64,000 nucleotides of DNA, taken from the NCBI RefSeq assembly GCF_046736075.1, contig NZ_CP177163.1, positions 4,340,001 to 4,404,000 on the forward strand. The letters are read 5' to 3'. Source of the DNA: Stenotrophomonas sp046736075 (GTDB taxonomy: Bacteria; Pseudomonadota; Gammaproteobacteria; Xanthomonadales; Xanthomonadaceae). The position numbers and the translations under genes are program-made. Shown in pieces: positions 7,414-17,226 of the stretch (the first letter of the stretch is position 1; the number at the start of each line of letters is the position of its first letter). The notes beneath the pieces are model-generated. The model was not told the DNA's origin, searched no databases, and saw only the letters and a list, made by a program, of their open reading frames with translations.

Positions 7414-8619
7414 TCAGCGGATGGCGTTGAAGAGCGACATCTGCTGCATCTGGGTGAAAATGGTCTGGGCGGCCTGCAGTGAAATCTGCTCGAGCTTGTA
7501 CTGGCCGATCGCCTCGGCGTAGTCCAGGTCGCGCATCGCCGACAGCGTGGTTTTCAAGGTGACGGTGTTGGATTCGCGCAGCGCGCCGGCATCGTCGATG
7601 GCCTTGAGCTGCGAACCGCCCATCGCGCGCGCGTCGATGAACTTCTCAGAGGCACGGGCCACATCGCGGATGCCGGCCTGCAGGATGTTCTGCTGCCGGG
7701 CCACCGAAGTGGGGTCGTTGGCCGCGTTCTCCAGCGTGTCGATCATGCCGGTCAGGGTGGCGAAGATGTCGCGCGGCTGCGCGGCGCCCACGCCGAAGCT
7801 GTCCCCGGCGGCCGGCTCGCCCTCGATGCGCATCGACACACCGGCAAAGCTGATGTCCTCACCGGCCTTGAAGGTGCCGGTCTTGACCACCGCGTTGCTG
7901 GCGTCCACCACTTCATAGGTGTCCGGCGCGGTGAAGCGCACGGTGTAGCTGCTGCCGTTCCAGTCGCCGGAGGCGGCGTTGCGGCCGAAGGTGGTCAGCA
8001 CGCCGGTGCCGGTGTTGCCGGTGGCGGCGCTGCCGTCCAGGGTGCCGTCGCCGGTCAGGATGCGCAGGAATATCTCGCTGCCGGGCAGGGCGTCCTTGAC
8101 GAACGTGTCCGGGGCGACCTCCACCTGGCGCTGGGTCTGGTCGCCGTTGTAGGTCACCACCCCGTTGGTCAGTTTGAAGGGCGCGTCGGCATCATCGGTG
8201 CCGCCGAACAGGTAGCGGCCGTTGCCGTCGGTGCTGTTGGCCAGCGCCAGCAGCCCGTCCTTGACCGACTGCAGCTCGGACCCGATCGACTTCAGGTCGG
8301 CCGCCGACAGGGCCGGGTTGTTGGCCTGGATGGTCAGTTCGGTGATGTGCGCCATCATCTCGCCGGCCTGCGCCAGCGCGTTTTCCTGCAGGCCCAGGCG
8401 GTTCTGCACCACGTCGCCGTTGCGCTCGAAGCGGTCCAGTTCGGCCACGGCCCGGTCCAGGCCCACGGCGGTGCCGGCGGCGACCGGGTCGTCCTTGGCG
8501 CTCACCAGCCGCTTGCCCGTGGCCAGCTGCTGCTCCAGATGATTCATCTTGGCCTGCTTGGCCAGCATCATCGAGACCGACTGGTTGAACATCATCCCGG
8601 TGGAAATGCGGTTGTTCAT
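7414..8619 (-). CDS. flgL: Flagellar hook-associated protein 3 FlgL
   Basis: Junction protein between hook and filament, 401 residues. The start MNNRISTGMMFNQSVSMMLA resembles flagellin D0, and the C-terminus (LDYAEAIGQYKLEQISLQAAQTIFTQMQQMSLF region) is the FlgL D0 helix. The ATG overlaps the stop of flgK (ATGA), so the pair is translationally coupled. Length is normal for gammaproteobacterial FlgL with one inserted outer domain. Confidence 0.95.
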   Translation of the reverse strand: MNNRISTGMMFNQSVSMMLAKQAKMNHLEQQLATGKRLVSAKDDPVAAGTAVGLDRAVAELDRFERNGDVVQNRLGLQENALAQAGEMMAHITELTIQANNPALSAADLKSIGSELQSVKDGLLALANSTDGNGRYLFGGTDDADAPFKLTNGVVTYNGDQTQRQVEVAPDTFVKDALPGSEIFLRILTGDGTLDGSAATGNTGTGVLTTFGRNAASGDWNGSSYTVRFTAPDTYEVVDASNAVVKTGTFKAGEDISFAGVSMRIEGEPAAGDSFGVGAAQPRDIFATLTGMIDTLENAANDPTSVARQQNILQAGIRDVARASEKFIDARAMGGSQLKAIDDAGALRESNTVTLKTTLSAMRDLDYAEAIGQYKLEQISLQAAQTIFTQMQQMSLFNAIR

Positions 8620-10496
8620 CGGGAAACGGCCCCCAGGATGGTCTGGAACATGGAATCGGCGGTGGAAATCAGCTGCGAGGCGGCCTGGTAGGCCTGCTGC
8701 AGGCGGAGCATGTCGGCGGCCTCTTCGTCAAGGTTGACCCCGGAGGTGGCGTCGCGGTTGGCCTGCGCCTGGTCGGTGATGACCTGCTGGGCCTGCAGCG
8801 AGTAGTCGGCCGCACGCGCGGCCGAGCCGACCTGGGTGGTCAGCCCGCCCAGTGCGCCGTTGAGGGTGACGGTGCCGCTGTTGAACGCCTTGGCCTCTTC
8901 GACCTTGGCCAGCAGCAGCGCGTTGGTGTTGTCGCTGGACCCGGCCGGGGTGGGGCCGATCGAGAAGGTGTCGCCCGGCTTGGGGGCGCCATCAAGCACG
9001 AAGCTCCAGCCGTTGGCGGAGATGGTCTGCCCGGCGGTGTAGGTGAACGGCCCATTGCCGTCGATGGTGTACTGGGTGGCGCTGGTGAACGCGATCGCTG
9101 CCGGGGTGCGCAGGTTGGCGTTGGTGTGGTCGGTGACCTTGACGCCGGTAAGCTTGCCGGTGCCGGTGTTGGTCAGCCCGGCGTTGCCCTTGATCGGCGC
9201 CGCGGCAGCGATGCGCGAGGTATCGGTGATCGCCACCGACAGGCTGCCGGCCACGCCCGCGGTGGGCTGCAGCAGGAAGCGGTCGTTGGTGGCGGGGGTG
9301 CCGCCCATGACCAGCTCCACGCCATTGATCACCAGCGGGTCGGTGGCCGAGCCGGTGCCGGTGAGCGGCACGTTGGCGCCGGTGTCGGCACGGGTGGCCT
9401 GCCACTGGGTGCCGTCGAACTTGAGCACGATGTTCTGCCCGTCCAGCTTGGACAGGTCGCCGTAGGCGGTGCTGAAGGTGGCCGTGCCGGTGTTGTGGGT
9501 GTTGCCGGTGATGCGCGGGCTGGAGAAGTTGAAGAAGTCCGCCCCCATCTGGCCGTACTGGTCCACGCCCTGGTGGTGGGTCTCATTGAATGTACTGGCC
9601 AGGCCGACCGCCAGGCGGCCAAGCTCGGCCTGGGTCGGGGTCAGCACGGTCTCGCGGAATTCCAGCAGGCCGCCGATCTGGCCGCCGAGGGATTTCGGGT
9701 CGAGCGTGATCTTCTGGCCCTGGGTCTCCAGGGCCAGCTGCAGCCGCTCGGGCTGGTAGGGATCGGTGACGGTGGTGACCTTCGAGGCGGTCGTGCCGAC
9801 CACCAGCGCCTGGCCGCCGGCGGTGTAGACATTCATGATCCCGCCGTCCTGCAGGATCGCGGTCCCGCCGGTGTAGCCGACCAGGTTGGCGATCAGCTGG
9901 TCGCGGCGGTCGAGCAGGTCGGGCGCGGCGGCATTGGCGTTGCTGCCGATCACGCCGTTGATCTGCGCGATCTCGGCAGCCAGGCGGTTGACCTCCGACG
10001 CCCCGGCGATCAGGCCGTTGTTGACCTCGCCGTTGAGCGCATTGAGGCTTTCATTGAGCTGTTTGAAGCGGTTGGCCAGCGTGCCGGCATTGTCGAGCAC
10101 GTTCTGGCGGTCGGCGGTGCCGGAGGCGTTGGACGACAGGCCGCTGACAGAATCGAAGAAGTTGGACCACACACCGGCGACGTTGGTTGCGGTATCGGAG
10201 AACATGGTGTCCACCCGGTCGGCCATCGTGGAAAGCTGCTTCAACCGCGCCAGCTCGCCGCTGCTGTCGAGCAGCCGCGAGATCGCCAGCTGGTCGGCCA
10301 CACGGCGGACGTCGGTGATGCGGGTGCCGTTGCCGACGTCGCCGTACCCGTAGTTCTGCGGGTTGGCGGTGGCGAAGTCCACCTTCTGCCGGCTGTAACC
10401 GGGCGTATTGATGTTGGCGACGTTATGGCTGGTGGTCGCCAAGGCCCGCTGGAAGGCGAGCAGGGCGCTGGTGCCGGTGGAGAGTACGCTGGACAT
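8616..10496 (-). CDS. flgK: Flagellar hook-associated protein 1 FlgK
   Basis: First hook-filament junction protein, 626 residues. The start MSSVLSTGTSALLAFQRALA is followed by the rod/hook-family motif TSHNVANINTPGYSRQKVDF. The C-terminus (LDEEAADMLRLQQAYQAASQ region) contains the heptad motif typical of axial proteins. It follows flgJ by 8 bp and overlaps flgL. The long middle part builds the surface domains. Confidence 0.95.
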   Translation of the reverse strand: MSSVLSTGTSALLAFQRALATTSHNVANINTPGYSRQKVDFATANPQNYGYGDVGNGTRITDVRRVADQLAISRLLDSSGELARLKQLSTMADRVDTMFSDTATNVAGVWSNFFDSVSGLSSNASGTADRQNVLDNAGTLANRFKQLNESLNALNGEVNNGLIAGASEVNRLAAEIAQINGVIGSNANAAAPDLLDRRDQLIANLVGYTGGTAILQDGGIMNVYTAGGQALVVGTTASKVTTVTDPYQPERLQLALETQGQKITLDPKSLGGQIGGLLEFRETVLTPTQAELGRLAVGLASTFNETHHQGVDQYGQMGADFFNFSSPRITGNTHNTGTATFSTAYGDLSKLDGQNIVLKFDGTQWQATRADTGANVPLTGTGSATDPLVINGVELVMGGTPATNDRFLLQPTAGVAGSLSVAITDTSRIAAAAPIKGNAGLTNTGTGKLTGVKVTDHTNANLRTPAAIAFTSATQYTIDGNGPFTYTAGQTISANGWSFVLDGAPKPGDTFSIGPTPAGSSDNTNALLLAKVEEAKAFNSGTVTLNGALGGLTTQVGSAARAADYSLQAQQVITDQAQANRDATSGVNLDEEAADMLRLQQAYQAASQLISTADSMFQTILGAVSR

Positions 10497-10504
10497 GGAT
10501 TACC

Positions 10505-11728
10505 TCAACGACGGATGACACCCAGCCCGGCCGGGCTGGTGGTGCTGGCAAAGGTGCGGCCCAGGCGCAGGCTGGCATCCCCCACCGCAGCGACGGCGCG
10601 CTCGATGGTGGGGCCGCCGGCAATCGCGGCGATCTTGGCCGCGTAGCCCGGGTCGGTGGCGTAACCGGCCTTCTGCAGGCCCTGCGCGAAGCCGCGCACA
10701 TCGGCGCCGGCCTGCAGCGCGTTCTGGTAGCGCGGGCTGTTCTTGAGCAGCTTCACGTAGTCGGCGAAGCTCTCGCCGACCGAGCCGTAGGCGCGGAAGC
10801 TGGCGGTTTCGTTGCGGCGCACGCCGTCCACGTACTCATGGGTACCGGTGGTGGCGCGTTCGCCGCTCCAGCCGTTGGCCTTGATCCCGAACAGGTTGTG
10901 CGAGCTGCCGCCGTTGTTGCGCGGAATGAGCTTGCGGCCCCAGCCGGTTTCCAGCGCCGCCTGGGCGACCAGTGCCTTGGCGTCCACGCCGAGCTCGCGC
11001 GCCGCCTGCTGGGCATGGCCCCAGATGCTGGCGACGAAACCCTCCGGCGTATGCGGGCCAAGTTGTGCGGCGGCGGTGCTGGCAGCCAGGGTATCCACGG
11101 CGCCGGCCCCGCGCGGGGCATCGGTGCCCACGTCGCGCCAGCGGTCGTCGGCCATTGCCCAGTTGGCAGTGGCCGGGTCGTTGTCCGGTGCCGGCGTGCC
11201 GTAGGGATCGCTGCGGCCGATGGCTTCGTGCATCTGGCTGGTTTCACGCCCGGCGATCAGGTCCAGGGCGCGCTCCATCGGTTGCAGCACCGCCGACGGC
11301 GCGGCGCCGCCGAGCTGCTGCAGCAGGTCTGCTTCGTTCGGTGCGCCGGCCGGCACTGCCTCGGCAGGCAGGGCCATCGGCGCCGCCGCCGGGGCGTTGA
11401 GACGGTATGCGCGCAGGGCCGCAGCCGGGTTCAGCGCGGTATCCACCGGTTTTGCCGCCTCGCCGTCGGCACCGCCGAGCTGGCGGGCGATCATCGCCGA
11501 CAGGCCCAGGCCACGTCCGCGGGTCATCGCCTCGGCGATCTTCTGGTCGTACATCTCGCGGAACATGGTGTTTTCGGCCGGGAACAGCGAATCGCCGAAG
11601 CTGGCATCGCGCATGCTCTTGACCAGCATCTGCGCGAACTGGCCTTCGAGCTGGCGGGCGACCTTGTCGACCTTGGCCGGGCTGTTGGTCTGTGCTGGAT
11701 TGAGTTCCAGCGCCGGTTGAATGCGCAT
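10505..11728 (-). CDS. flgJ: Rod-capping protein and peptidoglycan hydrolase FlgJ
   Basis: Bifunctional protein of 407 residues that caps the growing rod and cuts the murein. The N-terminal rod-binding part (about 20-105) contains LEGQFAQMLVKSMRDASFGD and a TRGRGLGLS segment. The C-terminal glucosaminidase-type domain (about 225-385) contains VAQAALETGWGRKLIPRNNG and SSHNLFGIKANGWSG. The glutamate in ALETGWG is the expected catalytic acid. An alanine/proline-rich linker separates them. It lies 1 bp after flgI. Confidence 0.94.
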   Translation of the reverse strand: MRIQPALELNPAQTNSPAKVDKVARQLEGQFAQMLVKSMRDASFGDSLFPAENTMFREMYDQKIAEAMTRGRGLGLSAMIARQLGGADGEAAKPVDTALNPAAALRAYRLNAPAAAPMALPAEAVPAGAPNEADLLQQLGGAAPSAVLQPMERALDLIAGRETSQMHEAIGRSDPYGTPAPDNDPATANWAMADDRWRDVGTDAPRGAGAVDTLAASTAAAQLGPHTPEGFVASIWGHAQQAARELGVDAKALVAQAALETGWGRKLIPRNNGGSSHNLFGIKANGWSGERATTGTHEYVDGVRRNETASFRAYGSVGESFADYVKLLKNSPRYQNALQAGADVRGFAQGLQKAGYATDPGYAAKIAAIAGGPTIERAVAAVGDASLRLGRTFASTTSPAGLGVIRR

Positions 11729-11729
11729 G

Positions 11730-12863
11730 TCAGATCACCTCGAGTTCGGCGCTCAGCGCGCCGGCCTGCTTGAGGGCTTCCAGGATGGCGATCAGGTCGC
11801 CGGGGGCCGCGCCGACCGCGTTGACCGCGTGCACGATCTCATCCAGCGTGGTGCCGCCGCTGAACTTGAACATGCGGCTGCCCTCGTTGGTGGCGGTGAT
11901 CGTGGACTGCGGGGTGGCCACGGTCTGTCCGCCAGCGAACGCGTTGGGCTGGCTGACGTTGGTGTTCTCGTTGATGGTCACGGTGAGCGAGCCGTGCGAG
12001 ATCGCCGCTGCGCCGACGCGTACCTGGGCGCCGATCACCACGGTGCCGGTGCGCGAGTTGACCACCACCTTGGCCGGTGCGCTGCCCGGGGTGAGCTCCA
12101 GGTTTTCGATGCGGGCCAGCAGGCCGATGCGGGCGCCCGGATCGCTGGGCGACTGCACGGCCACGGTGACACCGTCGATGGCACGCGCGGCGCCGTCGCC
12201 GAAGGCGTTGTTCAACGCCGCCACCATCCGCGACACGGTGGTGAAGTCATTCTTGTGCAGGTTCAGGGTGATGTCACCGCCGGCGCTGAACACGTCCGGC
12301 AGCGCGCGTTCGACGGTTGCGCCGTTGGGAATGCGGCCGACGCTGGGCACGTTGACCGACACGCGCGAGCCGTCCTTGCCCTGGGCGCCGAAGCCGCCGA
12401 CCACCAGGTTGCCCTGGGCGATCGCGTAGACCTGTCCGTCGGCACCGCGCAGCGGCGCCATCAGCAGCGAGCCGCCGCGCAGCGACACCGCATTGCCGAT
12501 CGAGGACACGGTGATGTCGATCGGCTGGCCGGGCTTGGCGAAGGGCGGCAGCTCGGCGTGGATCGCCACCGCCGCCACGTTCTTCAGCTGCGGGTTGACG
12601 TTGGCCGGAACGTTGACGCCCAGTTCGCCGAGCAGGTTCTTCAGGCTCTGCACGGTGAAGGGCGCCTGGCTGGTGCGGTCGCCGCTCCCATCCAGGCCGA
12701 CCACCAGGCCGTAGCCGACCAGCGCGTTGCCGCGCACGCCGCCGACCTGGGCCAGGTCCTTGATGCGTTCGGCCGCAGCCGGGGCAACCACGGCGAACAG
12801 GGCCAGCAGCACCAGGGTGGCGCGGGCGGCGAGAGCGGGCAGGGAGGAGGAGGCAGGCTTCAT
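11730..12863 (-). CDS. flgI: Flagellar P-ring protein FlgI
   Basis: Periplasmic ring protein, 377 residues, with a Sec signal peptide ending near VVAPAAAERIKDL. The family signature VGGVRGNALVGYGLVVGLDG follows the cleavage site, and QSLKNLLGELGVNVP is also typical. FlgI is assembled around the rod with the help of FlgA, encoded divergently at 19.4 kb. It lies 7 bp after flgH in the flgG-L string. Confidence 0.96.
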   Translation of the reverse strand: MKPASSSLPALAARATLVLLALFAVVAPAAAERIKDLAQVGGVRGNALVGYGLVVGLDGSGDRTSQAPFTVQSLKNLLGELGVNVPANVNPQLKNVAAVAIHAELPPFAKPGQPIDITVSSIGNAVSLRGGSLLMAPLRGADGQVYAIAQGNLVVGGFGAQGKDGSRVSVNVPSVGRIPNGATVERALPDVFSAGGDITLNLHKNDFTTVSRMVAALNNAFGDGAARAIDGVTVAVQSPSDPGARIGLLARIENLELTPGSAPAKVVVNSRTGTVVIGAQVRVGAAAISHGSLTVTINENTNVSQPNAFAGGQTVATPQSTITATNEGSRMFKFSGGTTLDEIVHAVNAVGAAPGDLIAILEALKQAGALSAELEVI

Positions 12864-12870
12864 GTCGGGC

Positions 12871-13563
12871 TCAGTACGGCGACAACGCCGAGTTGAAGAA
12901 ACGGCTCAGCCAGCCCATCGCATTGGATTGGGCGACCGGGCCGCGGCCGCCGTAGACGATGCGGGCATCGGCAACGCGGCTGGAGGGAATGGTGTTGTCC
13001 GGGAAGATGTCCGCCGCGCGCACGATGCCCTGCACCTGCACCAGTTCATCGCCCTGGTTCAGGCGCAGGTTCTTGGCGCCCTGTACGACCAGGTTGCCGT
13101 TGGGCAGGCGCTGCATCACCGTGACGGTCACGCTGCCCTGCAGGCGGTTGCTCTGCGCGCTGGTGCCCTTGCCGGTGAAGTCGCGCGAGCCGCTGGCGCT
13201 GGCGCTCAGGATGTCCTTGCCGCCCAGCGTGACCGGCGCGCCGAACAGCGTGGGCGTACCGATGCTCAGTTCGGATTCCTTGCCGGTGCTGGTGTTGGCG
13301 GTGGTCTGCGCGGTGGTGCTTTCGGTCAGGGTGATGGTGAGCAGGTCGCCGACATCGCGCGCGCGCCGGTCCGAGTACAGCTGCAGGCCGGGGCCGGCGG
13401 CATAGATGGCGCCGGCGGTGGGGTCGGCGCTGGGCGCCACGACCGGCACGACCGGCGCCATCGCCGGGTAGGGGCGCACGTCGCCGGCGATCACGCAGCC
13501 GCCGAGCAGGGCGACGGTGGCGCTGGCGGCCAGCAGGCGGAGGGTGGGGCGCAGAAGCGACAT
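12871..13563 (-). CDS. flgH: Flagellar L-ring lipoprotein FlgH
   Basis: Outer-membrane ring lipoprotein, 230 residues. The lipobox LLGGC lies at about residues 19-23, directing acylation. The motifs DRRARDVGDLLTITLTESTT and NGNLVVQGAKNLRLNQGDEL are characteristic of FlgH. The stop precedes flgI by 7 bp and the gene follows flgG by 22 bp. Confidence 0.96.
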   Translation of the reverse strand: MSLLRPTLRLLAASATVALLGGCVIAGDVRPYPAMAPVVPVVAPSADPTAGAIYAAGPGLQLYSDRRARDVGDLLTITLTESTTAQTTANTSTGKESELSIGTPTLFGAPVTLGGKDILSASASGSRDFTGKGTSAQSNRLQGSVTVTVMQRLPNGNLVVQGAKNLRLNQGDELVQVQGIVRAADIFPDNTIPSSRVADARIVYGGRGPVAQSNAMGWLSRFFNSALSPY

Positions 13564-13585
13564 GGCAGGTTCCCGGTTCGACCGA

Positions 13586-14371
13586 TCAGACGTTGTTGTT
13601 GAGGTAGCCGAGCATCGAGTCGGTGGTGGAGATCGCCTTGGCGTTCATTTCGTACGCACGCTGGGTTTCGATCATCGACACCAGTTCTTCGACCACGTTG
13701 ACGTTGCTGCCTTCCAGCGCGCCCTGGACCACGCTGCCCAGGCCGTTCAGGCCGGGATTGCCGTTCTGGGCCGGGCCCGATGCGGTGGTTTCCAGGAACA
13801 GGTTTTCGCCGCGGGCCTGCAGGCCCGCCGGGTTGACGAAGTCGGTCAGGGTCAGCGCGCCGATCTCCACCGAGGCGGCGTCGTCGGCCATCTTCACGCT
13901 GATGGTGCCGTCGGTGCCGATGGTGAGCGACTGCGCGCCTTCGGGAATCTGGATGCCCGGCTGCACCGGGTAGCCGCTGTTGGTGACCAGCTCGCCATCC
14001 TGGTTGCGCTGGAACGAACCATCGCGGGTGTAGGCCGACGACCCGTCGGGCATCTGCACTTCAAAGAAGCCGCGCCCGTTGACCATCACGTCCAGCGCGC
14101 GGCCGGTCTGCTGCTGGCTGCCCTGTTCGAAGTTCTTGGAGGTGGCCACCACGCGCACACCGGTACCGATCTGCAGGCCGGTGGGCAGCTGGGTCTGCGC
14201 CGAGGACGAGCCGCCGGGCTGACGCACCTGCTGGTACAACAGGTCCTCGAAGCTGGCGCGGTCCTGCTTGAACCCGGTGGTGTTGGTGTTGGCGAGGTTG
14301 TTGGAAACCACCGACATGCGCGTCTGCTGCGCATCCAGTCCGGTCTTGGCGATCCACAATGCCTGGTTCAT
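13586..14371 (-). CDS. flgG: Flagellar distal rod protein FlgG
   Basis: Distal rod subunit, 261 residues, the standard length. It begins MNQALWIAKTGLDAQQTRMS, followed by the rod motif VVSNNLANTNTTGFKQDRAS. The C-terminus has SNVNVVEELVSMIETQRAYE, the family signature. It is the first gene behind a sigma-54 type promoter inside the cluster, so flgGHIJKL can be transcribed apart from flgBCDEF. Confidence 0.96.
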   Translation of the reverse strand: MNQALWIAKTGLDAQQTRMSVVSNNLANTNTTGFKQDRASFEDLLYQQVRQPGGSSSAQTQLPTGLQIGTGVRVVATSKNFEQGSQQQTGRALDVMVNGRGFFEVQMPDGSSAYTRDGSFQRNQDGELVTNSGYPVQPGIQIPEGAQSLTIGTDGTISVKMADDAASVEIGALTLTDFVNPAGLQARGENLFLETTASGPAQNGNPGLNGLGSVVQGALEGSNVNVVEELVSMIETQRAYEMNAKAISTTDSMLGYLNNNV

Positions 14372-14428
14372 GGGGGAAGTCCTGTGTCGTTGCGGGTGGC
14401 CACGAAGCGTGGCCCTTGCGTAGGCGGA

Positions 14429-14444
14429 TGCATGGCGCGTGCCA
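14429..14444 (-). promoter_or_regulatory. Sigma-54 promoter upstream of flgG
   Basis: On the minus strand, TGGCAC-GCGCC-ATGCA fits the -24/-12 consensus TGGCACG-N4-TTGCW with one mismatch. It lies about 58 bp before the flgG start, in the 105-bp gap after flgF. A GGCCACG-CTT-CGTGGCC hairpin-forming sequence (14398-14414) falls in the predicted leader. Confidence 0.72.
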
Positions 14445-14476
14445 GAACCGCGCCGGATTTACGTCGCGTCGGGCAA

Positions 14477-15229
14477 TCAGCTGCCCAGGCGCAACAGGCT
14501 GTTGGCACTGCGGGCGTTTTCGTCGCCGTGCTTGATCACCTTCACCTGCATTTCGTACTGCCGCTGCAGCTGGATCATCTGCACCAGTGCGCCGGCGGCA
14601 TCGACGTTGCTGCCCTCCAGCTGGCCGCTTTCCAGCGACTTGCCCTGGGCCTGTACGAACGGCTGCTGCGGGTCGGCGTTGCGCATCAGGCCATCCAGCC
14701 CGCGTTCCAGCCGCGCATCGTCGGCCTGCACCACGCGGATGCGGCCGACATTGGCCATCGTCTGCGGGCCTTCGCCCAGCGGGATGATCGAGATCGTGCC
14801 GTCGTTGCCGATCTCCATCGCCTGGTGCGGCGGGATCGCGATCGGGTTGCCGTTCTCGTCCAGCACCGGATGGCCGCCGGCGGTCACCAGCTGGCCATTG
14901 GGGGTGATCGAGAGCGCCGCACCACGGGTGTAGGCCTCACCGCCGCCGGCCGGTGCCTGCACCGCCAGCCAGTTGCCCGACTGCAGCGACAGGTCCAGCG
15001 GGTTGCCGGTGATGTTCTGCGCGCCCATGCGCCGGTTGAAGCCGGCGTCGACGTGCAGGGCATCCACGCGCGAGGCGAAGCCGTTGCCCTTGATCGGGAA
15101 TGCCTCGGTGTTGGCGAGCGCTTCCTTGAAACCGGGGGTATCGGTATTGGCCAGGTTGTGCGACAGCGTGCCTTGCGCCTGCAGGGAGGCGCGTGCACCG
15201 GTCATCGCGACGTAGAGAGCCTTGTCCAT
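14477..15229 (-). CDS. flgF: Flagellar proximal rod protein FlgF
   Basis: Rod subunit of 250 residues. The start MDKALYVAMTGARASLQAQG and the motif SHNLANTDTPGFKEAL define a rod protein, and the C-terminal SNVDAAGALVQMIQLQRQYE is the matching signature. It follows flgE by 32 bp and precedes flgG by 105 bp. Confidence 0.95.
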   Translation of the reverse strand: MDKALYVAMTGARASLQAQGTLSHNLANTDTPGFKEALANTEAFPIKGNGFASRVDALHVDAGFNRRMGAQNITGNPLDLSLQSGNWLAVQAPAGGGEAYTRGAALSITPNGQLVTAGGHPVLDENGNPIAIPPHQAMEIGNDGTISIIPLGEGPQTMANVGRIRVVQADDARLERGLDGLMRNADPQQPFVQAQGKSLESGQLEGSNVDAAGALVQMIQLQRQYEMQVKVIKHGDENARSANSLLRLGS

Positions 15230-15261
15230 CGTTGTGTTCCCGTGGTGCGGTCAGTGGCTCA

Positions 15262-16485
15262 TCAACGGATGTTGATGATGGTCTGGGTGATCTGGTCCAT
15301 CGTGGAGACCATCTGCGAGTTGGCCTGGAAGTTGCGCTGCGCGGTGATCATGTTGACCAGCTGCTCGGTCAGGTCGACCGTGGAGGCTTCCAGCGAACCG
15401 GCCTGGACCTTGCCCAGGTTGGAGGTGTCCGGCGCACCGGTACGCGCGGTGCCGGAGTTGAACGTCTCCACCCACAGGTTGTTGCCCTTGGCTTCCAGGC
15501 CCTGCGCGTTGTTGAAGGTGGTCAGTGCAACCTGGCCCAGCGCCTTGTCGTCGCCGTTGGAGTAGCGGGCGTAGACCACGCCTTCTTCCGACACGGTGAT
15601 CTCGTTGAGCTTGCCGGCGGCGTAGCCGTCCTGCTGGGTATTGCGCAGTGCGAACTTTTCGCCGTACTGGGTGGAGCCCATGATGTTGAGGGTCATGGTC
15701 AGGGTGCCGGCGCCGGTGGTCGGGCTGAAGGCGGTCAGCGGAATCTTGCCGTTGGCGGGAACGGTCAGCGCGCCGGCGTCGGAGAACGCCATCGGTGCCG
15801 GTGCGCCCACGCTCTGGCCGTCCACGTAGTTGTGCACTTCCCAGGCGTTGGTGCCGGCGGTCTTGACGAAGTACGAGGTCTGGATGTGGCTCACGCCCAG
15901 CGAGTCGTACACGGTGATGCCGCCGGTGGAGTGGCTGTAGCTGTTGGAATCGCCCGGGTCGAACGGCGTCACCGTCGGCTGCTTGGCGTTGGCCGGCAGG
16001 GTGAAGCTCACGTCCACCGCGCTGGTCTGCTTGGGCGGGCTGTCGGTGGTGAGCAGCTGCAGGTCGGTCAGGCGGCCGCCGTCGAAGCTGGTGCCGTCGG
16101 CATTGGGCGCGAACACCTGCAGGCGTGCGCCCTGCGGGTTGACGACGAAGCCGGCCTGGTCGGTCTGGAAGTTGCCGGCGCGCGAGTACACGCGCGCACC
16201 GTTCATGGTCATGGTGAAGAAGCCCTCACCGGAGATGGCCATGTCCAGGCTGCGGCCGGTCTGCTCGTTGTTGCCCTGCGAGAACTGCTGGGCAACGTTG
16301 GTCAGGCGCACGCCCGAGCCGATGGCATTCTTGGACAGGCCGTAGCTGGTGGCCGAGAACAGGTCGGCGAACTCGGCGCGCGATTCCTTGAAGCCGGTGG
16401 TGTTGACGTTGGCGATGTTGTTGGCGGTGACGTTCAGGTCGGCATTGGCGGCGTTGATGCCGGACAACGAGATGTTGAAGCCCAT
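15262..16485 (-). CDS. flgE: Flagellar hook protein FlgE
   Basis: Hook subunit, 407 residues. The ATG at 16485 is chosen because MGFNISLSGINAANADLNVT followed by NNIANVNTTGFKESRAEFAD is the hook/rod N-terminus. The frame upstream to 16713 has no family sequence, and GGAG lies just before this ATG. The C-terminus STVDLTEQLVNMITAQRNFQ is the axial-protein signature. It follows flgD by 31 bp. Confidence 0.95.
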   Translation of the reverse strand: MGFNISLSGINAANADLNVTANNIANVNTTGFKESRAEFADLFSATSYGLSKNAIGSGVRLTNVAQQFSQGNNEQTGRSLDMAISGEGFFTMTMNGARVYSRAGNFQTDQAGFVVNPQGARLQVFAPNADGTSFDGGRLTDLQLLTTDSPPKQTSAVDVSFTLPANAKQPTVTPFDPGDSNSYSHSTGGITVYDSLGVSHIQTSYFVKTAGTNAWEVHNYVDGQSVGAPAPMAFSDAGALTVPANGKIPLTAFSPTTGAGTLTMTLNIMGSTQYGEKFALRNTQQDGYAAGKLNEITVSEEGVVYARYSNGDDKALGQVALTTFNNAQGLEAKGNNLWVETFNSGTARTGAPDTSNLGKVQAGSLEASTVDLTEQLVNMITAQRNFQANSQMVSTMDQITQTIINIR

Positions 16486-16516
16486 GAGGTTCTCCTTGAA
16501 TGCGGAAGCAGGCGGC

Positions 16517-17200
16517 TCAGCTGATGCGGAGCACGTAGTCGATCGGGGCCGTGCCCAGGCCCTTGAGGTTGAGGTACAGCCCGTCCGAGCCCACCGTGAC
16601 GCTCTCCACCGGGGCTTCGACGTAGGTGTTGATCTTGGTCTTGGCACCGGCGCTGTCGGTGTGCGACGCGGCGATGGTGTAGCTGCCGGCCGGCATGCGG
16701 TTGCCATTGGCATCCTTGCCGTCCCAGTCGAAGGTGACCTCGCCGGACGCCTTGGCTTCCACGCTCAGGGTGTTGACCTTCACGCCGTTGGCATCGGTGA
16801 TGTCCACGGTGACGTAGCCCGCCCCAGGTGCGGCGACCATGCCGCTGGTGCCGCCCTCGGCCTCGAGCTGCCACTTGGGGGAGGGCACCAGCACATCGTG
16901 GCCAACCAGGGCGGCGCCACGCAGCACCTGGTCGCTGGACATGGATTCCTGGAAGCCCTTGACCGTGGTGTTGAGGTCGTTGATGCCCTGCACCTGCGAC
17001 AGCTGCGCCATCTGCGCGACCATCTGGGTGTTGTCCATCGGCTTGAGCGGATCCTGGTGCTGCAGCTGCTCGGTCATCAGGCGCAGGAAGTCGGCCTGGT
17101 CGAGCGTGTCCTTCTTCTTGGTTTTGTCGCTGTTGGGCGCGTTCAGGCCCAGCGCGGTGTAGATATCGCTGTTCTGGCCGACGCCGCTGGTGCTGCTCAT
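16517..17200 (-). CDS. flgD: Flagellar hook-capping protein FlgD
   Basis: Scaffold cap for hook assembly, 227 residues. The start is the ATG at 17200 (MSSTSGVGQNSDIYTALGLN), although the frame is open far upstream. The motif QADFLRLMTEQLQHQDPLKP with MDNTQMVAQMAQLSQVQGI is the FlgD signature. The C-terminal half (FDWDGKDANGNRMPAGSYTI) is the FlgD Ig-like/Tudor region. It follows flgC by 26 bp. Confidence 0.95.
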   Translation of the reverse strand: MSSTSGVGQNSDIYTALGLNAPNSDKTKKKDTLDQADFLRLMTEQLQHQDPLKPMDNTQMVAQMAQLSQVQGINDLNTTVKGFQESMSSDQVLRGAALVGHDVLVPSPKWQLEAEGGTSGMVAAPGAGYVTVDITDANGVKVNTLSVEAKASGEVTFDWDGKDANGNRMPAGSYTIAASHTDSAGAKTKINTYVEAPVESVTVGSDGLYLNLKGLGTAPIDYVLRIS

Positions 17201-17226
17201 GACGGTATGTCCTGCAAAAGTGGGGG